Source: CALMEC01 sp031372145
Lineage (GTDB): Bacteria; Actinomycetota; Thermoleophilia; Miltoncostaeales; Miltoncostaeaceae
Direction: 5' to 3'
DNA: 44,382 nt
Assembly (NCBI GenBank): GCA_031372145.1
Contig: JANMKR010000137.1
Location: 1-44,382 of the forward strand
Shown: positions 1-7,991 of the stretch, one piece after another
Layout: the number at the start of each line of letters is the position of its first letter
Numbering within the stretch: the first letter of the stretch is position 1
Notes under the pieces: generated by a model
Told to the model about the DNA's origin: nothing
Seen by the model: the letters and a program-made list of their open reading frames with translations, nothing else
Databases searched by the model: none
Made by a program: the position numbers and the translations under genes

Positions 1-650
1 TGTTGTCACCGAACGCCATGCACTTGCTGGCGCAGCCGCACTCGGGGTGGACCAGCAGCTCGGCGTCGGGGCTTGGCGGCACGCGCGGCGGCGATGTCCT
101 CGGGGTGGATGTCGGCGTGGACGTGGCACTCGCCGAGCCACTTGGTCAAGCGCCGGCCCGTGACCCGCTCCAACCAGATGCCGAGGCACTGGACGGGCAG
201 GAACAGGATCTGCCTGTCCGCAGGAATCGCGTCGATGATGGCCTTGGCGTTGCCGCTGGTGCAGCAGTAGTCGCTCTCGGCCTTGACCTCGGCCGTCGTG
301 TTGACGTAGCTGACGACGACGGCTCCGGGATGCTCGGCCTTCCATGCGCGCAGTTGGTCGGCGTCGATCGACGCGGCCAGCGAGCAACCGGCGTCCAGGT
401 CCGGGATCAGCACCGTCTTGTCGGGCGACAGGATGACCGCGGTCTCGGCCATGAAGTGCACGCCGCAGAACACGATTGTCTCGGCGTCGGTCTCGGCTGC
501 CTGACGCGACAGGCCGAGTGAGTCACCCACATAGTCGGCGACGTCCTGTACCTCGGGTACTTGGTAGTTGTGGGCCAATATGACGGCTCCCCGCTCGCGG
601 GCGAGGTCGCGGACCTCGTCCTGCATCGTCGAGAAGAGCTGCGTGGTCAT
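1..650 (-). CDS. nadA: Quinolinate synthase NadA, runs off the left edge, frameshifted
   Basis: Condenses iminoaspartate with dihydroxyacetone phosphate to quinolinate; a cytoplasmic [4Fe-4S] enzyme. The ATG at 650-648 gives a NadA N-terminus with ILAHNYQ (residues 24-30), YVGDSLGLS, FCGVHFMAETA with Cys62, and WLGECHVH with Cys175, two positions typical of cluster ligands. It starts 7 bases after the nadC stop, so it is third in a nadB-nadC-nadA operon. After residue 194 the frame is lost: reading on ends in a chance TGA at 8-6. Dropping one base from the GGGG run at 68-71 restores the conserved HPECGCASKC segment and keeps the frame open to base 1. The remaining C-terminus lies outside the window. 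The family assignment is certain; whether the frameshift is real or an assembly error is open. Confidence 0.93.
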
Positions 651-657
651 GAGTGGT

Positions 658-1488
658 CTAGACCTCCATGGAAACGTCGAGCCATTTGGCTGAGTGGGTG
701 ATCGCGCCGACAGAGATGACGTCCACGCCGGTGAGTGCGACGTCGCGAATGGTTGCGAGCGTGATGCCGCCCGAGGCCTCGACCACGGCACGGCCGCCGA
801 CGATTGCGACGGCCTCGCGCATGACATCGAGCGGCATGTTGTCGAGCATGATCCGGGCTGTGGCGCAGCTCACGGCCGCTCGGAGCTGATCGAGGGTTTC
901 GACCTCGACGGTGATCGGAAGGTCCGGGTTGGCGGCGCGCGCCAAGGCGACCGCCTGTGTCACGCCGCCGGCCACCTGCAGGTGGTTGTCCTTGATGAGG
1001 AAGGCGTCGGAGAGGCCCATGCGGTGGTTGACACCGCCGCCGCACGCGACCGCGTATTTGTCCAGGGTGCGCATGCCCGGCATCGTCTTGCGCGTGTCGA
1101 GGATGCGGGCGGCGGTGCCGGCGATCGCATCCACGTAGGCGCGCGTGGCGGTTGCCACTCCGCACATGCGCCCGAGCAGGTTGAGCGCGGTCCGTTCGCC
1201 GGCCAGGACCGAACGCGCCCGTCCTTCGATCGTGATCAGATCGACGGGTGGGCTGATGGGCGTCCCGTCCGCGACGAGGATCTCGACGTGGACGTCAGGA
1301 TCCACAGCGCGGAACACCGAACGCACGACATCGCCCCCGGCGACGATCCCCGGTGCCTTGGCGACGATGACTGCGGTGCAACGCCGGCCGGCCGGGATGG
1401 TGGCCTCGCTGGTGATGTCGCCGGTCCCCACGTCCTCTGCAAGGGCCAGCGCGATGATCGCGTCCAGTCCGGTGGTCGTCAGCTCCAT
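658..1488 (-). CDS. nadC: Nicotinate-nucleotide pyrophosphorylase (carboxylating) NadC
   Basis: Converts quinolinate and PRPP to nicotinate mononucleotide, CO2 and pyrophosphate, the step after NadA. The 276-residue product has normal family length. Visible motifs are RMCGVATATR, LDTRKTMPGMR, GGGVNHRMGLSDAFLIKDNH, the acidic VEVET, IMLDNMP and VEASGGIT, which together form the phosphate- and quinolinate-binding barrel. The ATG at 1488-1486 lies inside the last codons of nadB (10-base overlap), which points to translational coupling. A longer upstream reading exists but only runs through nadB in another frame. No oddities seen. Confidence 0.95.
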   Translation of the reverse strand: MELTTTGLDAIIALALAEDVGTGDITSEATIPAGRRCTAVIVAKAPGIVAGGDVVRSVFRAVDPDVHVEILVADGTPISPPVDLITIEGRARSVLAGERTALNLLGRMCGVATATRAYVDAIAGTAARILDTRKTMPGMRTLDKYAVACGGGVNHRMGLSDAFLIKDNHLQVAGGVTQAVALARAANPDLPITVEVETLDQLRAAVSCATARIMLDNMPLDVMREAVAIVGGRAVVEASGGITLATIRDVALTGVDVISVGAITHSAKWLDVSMEV

Positions 1489-2912
1489 GTTTCGAGCCTC
1501 GGTTCGACATCCGGGCGGTGCACGATGTGTCCGACGAAGCGTTCGTCGTCGATTGGGTGGTCGGCCCGGAAATGCACGCCCCGGCTCTCCTCGCGCATCA
1601 GCGCGGACTGTGCGATCAGGCGCACCAGGGCATGGGGTGCCTCGCAAAGTCGCTCCAATCCCGCCGCGTCGCGAACCAGGCCCGCGTCCTGCCAGAGGGC
1701 CTCACGAAGCTCGACGGATGGTGGCGGCTGCGACGGCGCCGGTTTCGGTGCGCGCCGTGGCGGTGACGGGACGGTCTCGCCGGTCGCCGCGATGGCGGCC
1801 CGGCGCCCGAAGACGATGCACTCGAGCAACGAGTTCGAGGCCAGGCGGTTGGCGCCGTGGACACCGGTGCAGGCGCACTCACCGGCGGCGTAGAGGCGCT
1901 CGATGTCCGTGCGCGCGTCCAGGTCCGTGACGATGCCCCCGATGAAGTAATGCGCCGCGGGCGCCACGGGGATGGGCTGCGTTGCGGGGTCGTAGCCCTG
2001 TTGCTCGATGGAGTGCATCAGCCCGGCGAAGCGATTGCGATCGATCGCGCGCAGGTCGAGGAGGGCAGAGCCGTGGTCGTTGATCGCTCGCGCCACGACA
2101 TCGCGCGGCGCAAGCTCGTCGATGAACCGCTCACCGCGTTCGTCCACCAGGAGCGCTCCGGCGCCACGAAGCGCCTCGGTCAACAGCAGCGACGTGCCGG
2201 CCAACGCCGTCGGGTGAAACTGCGTGAACTCGATGTCGGCGATCGCGGCTCCCGCGCGGTGTGCCGTCGCAATGCCCTCGCCGACCGCGCTCGGCGTGTT
2301 GGTGGTACGCACCCACAGCCCGGCTGCGCCGCCGGTCGCCAGGATCGTCGCGCGTCCGGCCACAGGGCCCTGGTCGGTGAGCACCCCGAAGCACTCACCG
2401 CCGTGGACCCACAGGCCACGGACGCGCCTGCCCTGGGTGATCGTGATGCGTGGATCGGCGATGACGCGCGCGGCCAGGGCGAGCGAGACATGGCTGCCGG
2501 TGGCCGCGCCGCCCGCATGGACGATGCGGTTGCGGGAGTGGCCGCCTTCCAGACCCAGGTCGTCCTCGAACGCAACGCCCAGGTCGACGAGGTCACGGAT
2601 GCGGGCGGCGGCCTCGTTGACGAGCATGCGAACGGCGCTCGGTCGGCAGATGCCACGTCCGGCCGCGAGGGTGTCCTGCTCGTGCAGGGACGGGTCGTCG
2701 TCGTCGCCGATCGCCGCGGCGATCCCACCCTGTGCGCGGGAGCTGTTGGTGTGCTCGACCGGGCCCGCGGTGATCAGGTGCACGTCGGTGTCGGCGGCCG
2801 CGACGATGGCGGCCTGCAGCCCCGCAATCCCCGACCCGACGACGACGATCGGCACGTCGGCCTTGTGCCGGTGCTTGCGTCCCGCTAGTTTGCGACTACG
2901 AGGCGAAAACAT
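1479..2912 (-). CDS. nadB: L-aspartate oxidase NadB
   Basis: FAD enzyme that oxidises L-aspartate to iminoaspartate, the first step of de novo NAD synthesis. The 477-residue product shows the dinucleotide motif GSGIAG near residue 27, HTNSSRAQGGIAAAI, EGGHSRNRIVHAGG, EFTQFHPTAL, LLTEALRGAGALL, the Arg/His region PVAPAAHYFIGGI, and GANRLASNSLLE. Two ATGs are adjacent (2915 and 2912). I prefer 2912 because TACACT at 2925-2920 then sits 7 bases upstream, the spacing seen at several other genes here. A GTG at 2855 giving MPIVVVGSG is an alternative. It heads nadB-nadC-nadA and is divergent from nrtR, its probable regulator. Confidence 0.94.
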   Translation of the reverse strand: MFSPRSRKLAGRKHRHKADVPIVVVGSGIAGLQAAIVAAADTDVHLITAGPVEHTNSSRAQGGIAAAIGDDDDPSLHEQDTLAAGRGICRPSAVRMLVNEAAARIRDLVDLGVAFEDDLGLEGGHSRNRIVHAGGAATGSHVSLALAARVIADPRITITQGRRVRGLWVHGGECFGVLTDQGPVAGRATILATGGAAGLWVRTTNTPSAVGEGIATAHRAGAAIADIEFTQFHPTALAGTSLLLTEALRGAGALLVDERGERFIDELAPRDVVARAINDHGSALLDLRAIDRNRFAGLMHSIEQQGYDPATQPIPVAPAAHYFIGGIVTDLDARTDIERLYAAGECACTGVHGANRLASNSLLECIVFGRRAAIAATGETVPSPPRRAPKPAPSQPPPSVELREALWQDAGLVRDAAGLERLCEAPHALVRLIAQSALMREESRGVHFRADHPIDDERFVGHIVHRPDVEPRLETWS

Positions 2913-2913
2913 C

Positions 2914-3639
2914 ATGGGAAGTGTAGCAGACACCGCCTTTCCGGCGGCCACACATGTGAGCCTGGCGGTGGTGTTCCAGGTCCGTGACGGCCGTCTTCAA
3001 GTCCTCGCGTGGCAGCGTGAACGCGACCCGTTCCGCGGGGCCTACGCGCTGCCCGGCGGGTACTTGTCTGAGCACGAGAGCCTGGAGGTGTCGATCACCC
3101 GCCACCTGGCGGCCAAGGTGGATGTCCGTGAGGTCGCCCACATCGAGCAGCTCGGAACGTGGAGCGATCCCGGTCGCCACCCGGCGGAGTGGCAGGTCGT
3201 GACGGCCTACCTCGGACTCGTCGCGACCGGTCTGGATCCGGCGCTGCCCGGCGATACCTCATGGCATCCGGTCGACGCGCTCCCGGCGCTGGCCTTCGAC
3301 CATGAGCCCATCGTGCTGACGGCGCGGGACAGGTTGCGGGCCAAGCTCTCGTACACCAACCTGGGTTTCGCGCTCGCCCCGCCGACGTTCACGATGTCGG
3401 AATTGCGGGACATCTACGTCGCCGCGCTCGGCCACCCGGTGTCGGCGACCAACCTGCAGCGTGTGCTCGTGCGACGGGGTGAGCTGGTGTCGACCGGCGA
3501 GCGGCGGGCGCCCGGGGCCGTCGGCGGACGGCCGGCCTCGGTGTTTCGCTTTCGCACGAGCGGGCTCGAGGTGACCGACCAGTTCGCCGTGCTGAGACCG
3601 CCACGGGCAACTGGCAGCCGGTCATTCGACCTACCGTAG
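2914..3639 (+). CDS. nrtR: NrtR-type Nudix transcriptional regulator of NAD metabolism
   Basis: Probable repressor of NAD biosynthesis. NrtR proteins join a Nudix-like ligand domain (often sensing ADP-ribose) to a C-terminal winged helix. The 241-residue product begins with a Nudix fold (SLAVVFQVRDGRLQVLAWQR, then LPGGYLSEHESLE near residues 45-60) and ends in a basic winged-helix region (FTMSELRDIYVAALG, ATNLQRVLVRRGEL, GGRPASVFRF). The Nudix box is degenerate: where catalysis needs REXXEE, this protein has RHLAAK, so hydrolase activity is unlikely and a sensor role is favoured. It is divergent from nadB with one base between the preferred start codons. A GTG at 2956 is an alternative start. 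Position next to nadBCA strongly supports the role. Confidence 0.85.
   Translation: MGSVADTAFPAATHVSLAVVFQVRDGRLQVLAWQRERDPFRGAYALPGGYLSEHESLEVSITRHLAAKVDVREVAHIEQLGTWSDPGRHPAEWQVVTAYLGLVATGLDPALPGDTSWHPVDALPALAFDHEPIVLTARDRLRAKLSYTNLGFALAPPTFTMSELRDIYVAALGHPVSATNLQRVLVRRGELVSTGERRAPGAVGGRPASVFRFRTSGLEVTDQFAVLRPPRATGSRSFDLP
2920..2925 (-). promoter_or_regulatory. Candidate -10 box of nadB, within a short imperfect palindrome
   Basis: Read on the minus strand, TACACT lies 7 bases before the nadB ATG at 2912. It overlaps GTGT-N5-ACAC (2921-2933), an inverted pair that could be half-sites for NrtR. A second weak pair, TAGT-N5-ACTA, lies at 2886-2898. Both have only 4-base arms, so the operator assignment is tentative. 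Confidence 0.4.
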
Positions 3640-3799
3640 CGGAGCCTGCCGAACGCGCGATCTCGTGGTCTCGGATCGGCAAGGACACGGTCGGGACCCT
3701 CAAGGTCGAGGCCCTCCGTGTCGATGCACGTGGTGCAGGCCGGTGTCGCCGGGGCCGACTGCTGTCCCAGAGAACGTGCCGGCGCACGGGAGGTTGTGC

Positions 3800-4537
3800 A
3801 TGCGCCGCATCATGGCGTCGGTTGTCGGTTGCCTGGCCCTCATCATGGTCGGCTCGGCCTCGGCAGCGCAGATTCAGTTGAGCATGTCGACGAAGGTGGA
3901 TCCCAGCGTCAAGCCGCTCAGCATTCCCGACGGAACGCTCGCCTATGGCTGGTACGCCGACGTGCCGGTGCAGGTGTACGAGGCCAAGGTCGTCGCCGAT
4001 GACGGATCGCCGGTCGAAAGCACCTGTCTTGCCGATGGCGCCCGCATCGAGATTCTGGACGCCGCCCTGACGATTCGTGATGGAGCAACCTGCACGAACA
4101 CCGAAGGCAAGTGGCAGTTCGTGTTGACAACGAACCGCGTCAAGGCGCCGACGACCCTGACCGCACAGCTCCTGACACCCACCACGACCATGGATGGGCG
4201 GGTCATGTCGCCCGCGGCAAGCAACATGATCGTCGCCACGATTGCCCCACGGATCGTGTTGACCTCGCCGAAGCTCTCGACCGCGCCGCGGTTTCCCGTG
4301 ACCGGTGTCGTCAAGATTCCCACGCCACGCAAGCTGGGGAGCGTGGTGCTGCTCTGCAGGAAAGGCGCCCGTTGGACGGCGCTTGGCACCCAGAGGACCG
4401 ATCCCCGTGGGCGCTTCGCGTTCACGGTGATCCGAGGTGCCAAGGGCACCACCACAACGTGTCGTGTCCGGTATCAGACCGTCAAGACCACGCTCTGGGC
4501 GCCGAGCACGTACCAATTCACGATCAGCTGGGTCTAG
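3800..4537 (+). CDS. Secreted protein of unknown function
   Basis: The 245-residue product begins with a clear signal peptide: MRRIM, a hydrophobic stretch, then SASAAQ as likely cleavage region. A good ribosome site, GGGAGG at 3788-3793, lies 6 bases before the ATG and decides the start. The mature part is rich in Thr, Ser and Val, with paired cysteines (near STCLADG and ATCTNTEG, then LLCRKG and TTCRVRY), suggesting two disulfide-stabilised beta domains of Ig-like type. The second half resembles the repeated beta modules of actinobacterial cell-surface proteins, but no named family was recognised. It is alone on its strand; no functional hint from neighbours. Confidence 0.75.
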   Translation: MRRIMASVVGCLALIMVGSASAAQIQLSMSTKVDPSVKPLSIPDGTLAYGWYADVPVQVYEAKVVADDGSPVESTCLADGARIEILDAALTIRDGATCTNTEGKWQFVLTTNRVKAPTTLTAQLLTPTTTMDGRVMSPAASNMIVATIAPRIVLTSPKLSTAPRFPVTGVVKIPTPRKLGSVVLLCRKGARWTALGTQRTDPRGRFAFTVIRGAKGTTTTCRVRYQTVKTTLWAPSTYQFTISWV

Positions 4538-4611
4538 AGCCCGATCACGTGTGATGGTCGGGTGGACACGGCGCCGGGGCGGGCCGGCCGGCTGGTCGGT
4601 ATGTGAACCAC

Positions 4612-4617
4612 TACGCT
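4612..4617 (+). promoter_or_regulatory. -10-like TACGCT, leaderless start of the MFS gene
   Basis: TACGCT ends 7 bases before the ATG at 4625 and no ribosome site is present, so transcription probably starts at or next to the A of the ATG. Confidence 0.5.
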
Positions 4618-4624
4618 CCGTCCG

Positions 4625-5779
4625 ATGCCGAGCTTCGTCCGCGACCGCATGACGTGGCTCGTCTACCTGCAGTTGGGGGTCTACGGGTACATCCTGTACG
4701 GCATCGGTCCGTCCATCCGGCTGCTGCGGGAGGACCAGCACATCAGCAAGACCCTCTCGGGGCTTCACGGTACGGCCCTGGCGGTCGGCGCGATCACCGT
4801 CGGTGTGATCGGGCCACGCGTCGTGCAACGGATCGGGCGCAGCCGGGCGCTGTGGGGAGGCCTCACGACCGCCTGTGCGGGCGTCACGCTGTTCTGTGCC
4901 TTCACCGCGCTCCCGGTGACGCTGTTCGGCGCGTTCGTTGCGACGTTCGGGGGCTCGTTTGTCGTCAGCGTGAGCTCCACGGTGTTGGCCGATCACCACG
5001 GCGCCACGGGATCGGCGGCCGTCAGCGAGGGCCACGCCGGCGCCGCGGTGGTCGGATTGTCTGCGCCGTTGATCATCGGGGGCGCCGTCGCCATCGGCGT
5101 GGGATGGCGCGCCGGTTTGCTGGTGGCGCTGATCTTGGCGGCGATCCTGGCAATCACCCTTGGCCGTGTCGTGATCCCCGACCACCGATTGGTCGAGGGG
5201 CACGACCCGGCGCCGTCGGGATCACTGCCCGCCCGCTACTGGTGGGCGTGGGCGGCCCTCGCGTTCTGCGTGGCGGTGGAGTTCTCGATGACCATCTGGA
5301 CCTCCGACGTCCTGCGTGATCGGGTCGGGCTCTCGGAGGGAGCTGCTGCCGCGGGGGTGACCGCGGTTGTCGCGGGAATGGCCGTCGGGCGGGCGGCGGG
5401 CGGCACGTTGTCCCTGCGACACGAACTCGACTGGCTCTTCTACCGTGCGCTGCTCGTCACGGCCATCGGATTCGGGGTGTTCTGGCTCAGCACCGCCCCG
5501 GTCCCGGCATTGGTGGGTCTGGCCGTATGCGGCCTCGGCATCTCATTGCACTTTCCGGTCGGTCTGATGCGTGCCATCAACACCGCGTCCGGTCGGACGG
5601 ATCTGGCGGCTGCCCGTGCGTCGCTCGGCGTGGGTTTCGCAGTCGGCGTGGGTCCTTTCCTCCTGGGGGCGCTCGCCGATGCGTTCGGCACGCACACGGC
5701 GTTCCTCGTCGTTCCGGGTTTCCTCGCGTTGGCGGCGATCTGCGTCCGTCAGAGTGCGGCTCGACCGACGGTGCCATAG
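4625..5779 (+). CDS. Major facilitator superfamily transporter
   Basis: A 384-residue membrane carrier with about twelve hydrophobic segments and short loops, the normal architecture of a 12-TM MFS protein. The loop after TM2 has GPRVVQRIGRSRALWGG, a version of the MFS motif A (G-x3-D-R-x-G-R-R) with substitutions, and TM11 has GVGFAVGVGPFLLGALADAFG. No substrate can be assigned from the sequence. It is monocistronic, with a leaderless-type start at 4625, and converges on the DoxX gene downstream. The closest general type is the CynX/NimT-like group, but this is only an impression. Confidence 0.85.
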   Translation: MPSFVRDRMTWLVYLQLGVYGYILYGIGPSIRLLREDQHISKTLSGLHGTALAVGAITVGVIGPRVVQRIGRSRALWGGLTTACAGVTLFCAFTALPVTLFGAFVATFGGSFVVSVSSTVLADHHGATGSAAVSEGHAGAAVVGLSAPLIIGGAVAIGVGWRAGLLVALILAAILAITLGRVVIPDHRLVEGHDPAPSGSLPARYWWAWAALAFCVAVEFSMTIWTSDVLRDRVGLSEGAAAAGVTAVVAGMAVGRAAGGTLSLRHELDWLFYRALLVTAIGFGVFWLSTAPVPALVGLAVCGLGISLHFPVGLMRAINTASGRTDLAAARASLGVGFAVGVGPFLLGALADAFGTHTAFLVVPGFLALAAICVRQSAARPTVP

Positions 5780-5796
5780 CGAGTTCGCCGGGCGGC

Positions 5797-5811
5797 GGCT
5801 CGCGGTGAGCC
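5797..5811. terminator. Small hairpin between convergent genes
   Basis: GGCTC-GCGGT-GAGCC lies between the MFS stop (5779) and the DoxX stop (5825). It is short and has no T-run on either side, so it is only a weak candidate bidirectional terminator. Confidence 0.3.
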
Positions 5812-5824
5812 CGCGGTGCCAGAC

Positions 5825-6247
5825 CTATCGCGGCCTCGATACGGCCGGTGAGGCCGACAGGCGCGCGTCCACCGAGCGGGCGCCGGCCCCGGTGCGCAAC
5901 AGGATCAACATGACGATGAGCAGCGCCGGGGCGAGGCCGAGGTGAATGATGCCGCCGTCGACGCGTCCGCCAGTGCTGATCGCGCCGATCATGTTGCCTG
6001 CCAGGGCCAAGGCCACCGGGCGGGTCAACACGCCCGCGATCAGCAGCAGCCCGCCGACCAGCTCTAGCACGCCCACCAGCGTCACCGTGACCTCGGGCCA
6101 CGGCAGGCCGTACCGATCGAATGCCCGCACCTCGGCGTCGCGACGGACGAACTTGCCGAAGGAGAAGAGGAAGAACACCAGCCCGGCGGCCACGCGGAGG
6201 ATCAGCGGCAGCGACGCCGGGCGGGTGGCAAGCAGGCGGTGCAACAT
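5825..6247 (-). CDS. DoxX family membrane protein
   Basis: A 140-residue protein with four hydrophobic segments. The N-terminal segment ends in FFLFSFGKFVRRD, followed by EVTVTLVGVLELVGGLLLIAG and GNMIGAISTGGRVDGGIIHLGL, which matches the DoxX/SURF4-like pattern (Gly-Lys after TM1, Glu-x2-Gly-Gly in TM2). Members are small membrane proteins linked to redox or quinone-related functions, but the activity is mostly undefined. The ATG at 6247 is preferred; a GTG at 6289 would add residues with no family support. A TACTGT lies at 6293-6288 on this strand and could be its -10 with a short leader. Confidence 0.85.
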   Translation of the reverse strand: MLHRLLATRPASLPLILRVAAGLVFFLFSFGKFVRRDAEVRAFDRYGLPWPEVTVTLVGVLELVGGLLLIAGVLTRPVALALAGNMIGAISTGGRVDGGIIHLGLAPALLIVMLILLRTGAGARSVDARLSASPAVSRPR

Positions 6248-6338
6248 GTGGTCGGACTCCGTGGGTCGTCGACGGTGCGTCGCTCGCACAGTACGTCGCC
6301 CGGCTTACGAATCCGTTACGACGCCGGTGTCCAGACTG

Positions 6339-7163
6339 TCACCCCGGCTTGCGTGCGACGGCGAAGAGTTTGGTGAAGGTGTACTCGAAGCCCCGCGCAC
6401 CCGACACCGCATGAATGCCGGCTGCGACGCGCTCCATCAGCTCGGCCAACTCGTCCTCGGTCATGTTGCCGGAGGTGATGTGGCTGGCGACGACGCGCAT
6501 GCGCTCGAGGTAGGCCTCTGGGGAGGTCTGCTGCTGGCGCCGCTCCATCCAGATGTCGATGGGCTCGAGCCCCGCGTCGAGCAGGTACGTCTCCATGTCC
6601 GACACGTCGCGCTGCACGAAGTCGAACGCGGCGTCCCACTCGGGCGGTCCCGATGGGTCGAGGTCGCGCAGCACTTGCCGGAACTCGTTTTCGCCGCCGG
6701 ATCCGGAGCACAGAATGCCAAGCACACCGCCCGGTGCGAGGGCCCGTGCCATGGCAACGGCGGCACCGGCCTTGTTCGGAAACCAGTGCATCGCCATCGA
6801 GGAGATGACGGCGTCGAAGCTGCCGGGCTCGATGCTCATGGCCATGACATCCTCGGCCCGAAGGTCGACCTGCACGCCGTCCAGCGTCCCGATCTTCTCG
6901 CCGAACACGTCCAGCATGCCCTGAGCGGGATCGACACCGGTCAGGTGGGTCACAGCGGGAAACCGTTCCAGCAGCGCGAGCGCCGACCAACCGGTGCCGC
7001 AACCGACATCGAGGACACGTCGGTAGTCCCCGTAGGGAAGCGACATGACAAGGCGGCGGGCGCCCTGAATGTTGTGGCGCACGACGGCGTCGTAGTCCTT
7101 GGCCGTGTTCGTGAAGTTGTCGGCGACGCCGGTGCTGGCGTCACGTTCGGTGGTCTCGCTCAT
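6339..7163 (-). CDS. Class I SAM-dependent methyltransferase
   Basis: The 274-residue product carries the SAM-binding motif I LDVGCGTG (residues 51-58), motif II acidic residue in TGVDPAQGML, and FDAVISSMAMHWF, a layout like UbiE/trans-aconitate-type methyltransferases. The substrate is unknown. The ATG at 7163 has GGAG a few bases upstream; a TTG at 7208 would add 15 residues. It is divergent from the P-loop gene at 7237, and the two promoters must share about 70 bases. C-terminal half (KLFAVARKPG end) is intact. Confidence 0.85.
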   Translation of the reverse strand: MSETTERDASTGVADNFTNTAKDYDAVVRHNIQGARRLVMSLPYGDYRRVLDVGCGTGWSALALLERFPAVTHLTGVDPAQGMLDVFGEKIGTLDGVQVDLRAEDVMAMSIEPGSFDAVISSMAMHWFPNKAGAAVAMARALAPGGVLGILCSGSGGENEFRQVLRDLDPSGPPEWDAAFDFVQRDVSDMETYLLDAGLEPIDIWMERRQQQTSPEAYLERMRVVASHITSGNMTEDELAELMERVAAGIHAVSGARGFEYTFTKLFAVARKPG

Positions 7164-7224
7164 CTGCGCTCCGGGCTCGGTGTCTGCGGCGCGCAGGATG
7201 ACAGACAAAAGGTTGACGGTGCAC

Positions 7225-7230
7225 TAGCTT
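7225..7230 (+). promoter_or_regulatory. -10-like TAGCTT before the P-loop gene
   Basis: TAGCTT is 6 bases before the ATG at 7237, the same geometry as at 9070, 11182, 25825, 32681 and 33976. The G6 run between them could also act as a crude ribosome site. Confidence 0.4.
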
Positions 7231-7236
7231 GGGGGG

Positions 7237-7767
7237 ATGTCGGTCCTACACGTCATCCTGTTGAGTGGCACCGTCGGCGTCGGCAAGACCACGGTGCTCC
7301 TGGAGATCGGCGACATGCTCGAGGCCGGCGAGGAGGCGTACGCGCTGCTGGACCTGGACTGGCTGGCCTGGGTCCGCCCGTCCGCAAACACTCACGTCTC
7401 GGTGCAGCAGATCTTGGTCGACAACCTGGCGCACGCGTGCCGGACGTTCCGCGCGGCGGGTGTTCGGCGGCTGGTGATGGCTCGGGCGGTCGAGACATCC
7501 GAGGACGTCGACGCGATCCACGCGGCGCTCGCAACGCCGGTTGCGCTGACCGTCGTCTGCCTGACGGCTCGACGCGATGTGGTCGCCGATCGGCTGCGCG
7601 GCCGCGACAGCGGCGAGCGTTTGCTCGAGCACCTGCGTCAGGTGGATGACTTCGCAGGAGCGCGCGACGCTCCCGGGATCGGCGGGATCACGGTTGCGAC
7701 CGACGAGATGAACGCCACCTCGGTCGCGCAGGCGGTGGTGGCACGGGCAGGCTGGGCATCGGTGTAA
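7237..7767 (+). CDS. P-loop NTPase, small kinase-like protein
   Basis: A 176-residue protein with a Walker A motif GTVGVGKTT at residues 11-19 directly after a hydrophobic beta strand (HVILLSG). A DLDWLAW segment follows near residue 44, then a VVCLTARRDVVADRLRGRD region that resembles the LID-arginine region of shikimate/gluconate-kinase-like enzymes. These features suggest a small-molecule kinase or nucleotide-binding switch; the substrate is unknown. It lies alone between a divergent methyltransferase and the repeat region that starts at 7789. Confidence 0.75.
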   Translation: MSVLHVILLSGTVGVGKTTVLLEIGDMLEAGEEAYALLDLDWLAWVRPSANTHVSVQQILVDNLAHACRTFRAAGVRRLVMARAVETSEDVDAIHAALATPVALTVVCLTARRDVVADRLRGRDSGERLLEHLRQVDDFAGARDAPGIGGITVATDEMNATSVAQAVVARAGWASV

Positions 7768-7788
7768 TGCCTGCCCCGCGCACTACAA

Positions 7789-7991
7789 CTAGTGGTCTGT
7801 CTCAGGAATGCGTTGACAGTCTGGCGAGTGAAAAGCCCGCAGGGCGAGGACGCAGCCTTCGTTCATATCGGACCATATGGGCGAAGGTGAGGACGCAGCC
7901 CCGGAGGCTGATCGTCCTAGTGTCACGCTCAAAATCCAGTGGGAATTTGCAGCCGCCAGATTGCAAAGGAACTTCCGACGCAGGGCACTAG
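7789..7991. repeat. Structured intergenic element, copy 1
   Basis: Non-coding stretch between convergent genes. Its core (7846-7918) has GAGGACGCAGCC at 7846-7857 and again, identical, at 7889-7900, starting 43 bases apart. Between them lies a 13-bp hairpin, arms 7856-7868 and 7875-7887 (11 Watson-Crick pairs plus two G-T pairs) with a 6-base loop. After the second repeat, CAGCC/GGCTG and AGGAC/GTCCT form a second nested stem (7890-7918). The last 30 bases of the core match 16278-16307 at 25 of 30 positions without gaps. CTAGTG at 7789-7794 and CACTAG at 7986-7991 may mark the ends; the second includes the stop codon of add. CTAGTG occurs again at 7917-7922. Family and function unrecognised. 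Confidence 0.6.

Noticed and set aside
1857..2888. Plus-strand open frame opposite nadB
   Set aside because: Shadow of nadB with arginine/valine-rich composition and no recognisable domain.
3389..5203. Long minus-strand open frame of about 600 codons
   Set aside because: It runs antisense through the secreted protein and MFS genes, is Arg/Gly/Asp-rich, and shows no domain. Long antisense frames are common at this GC content.
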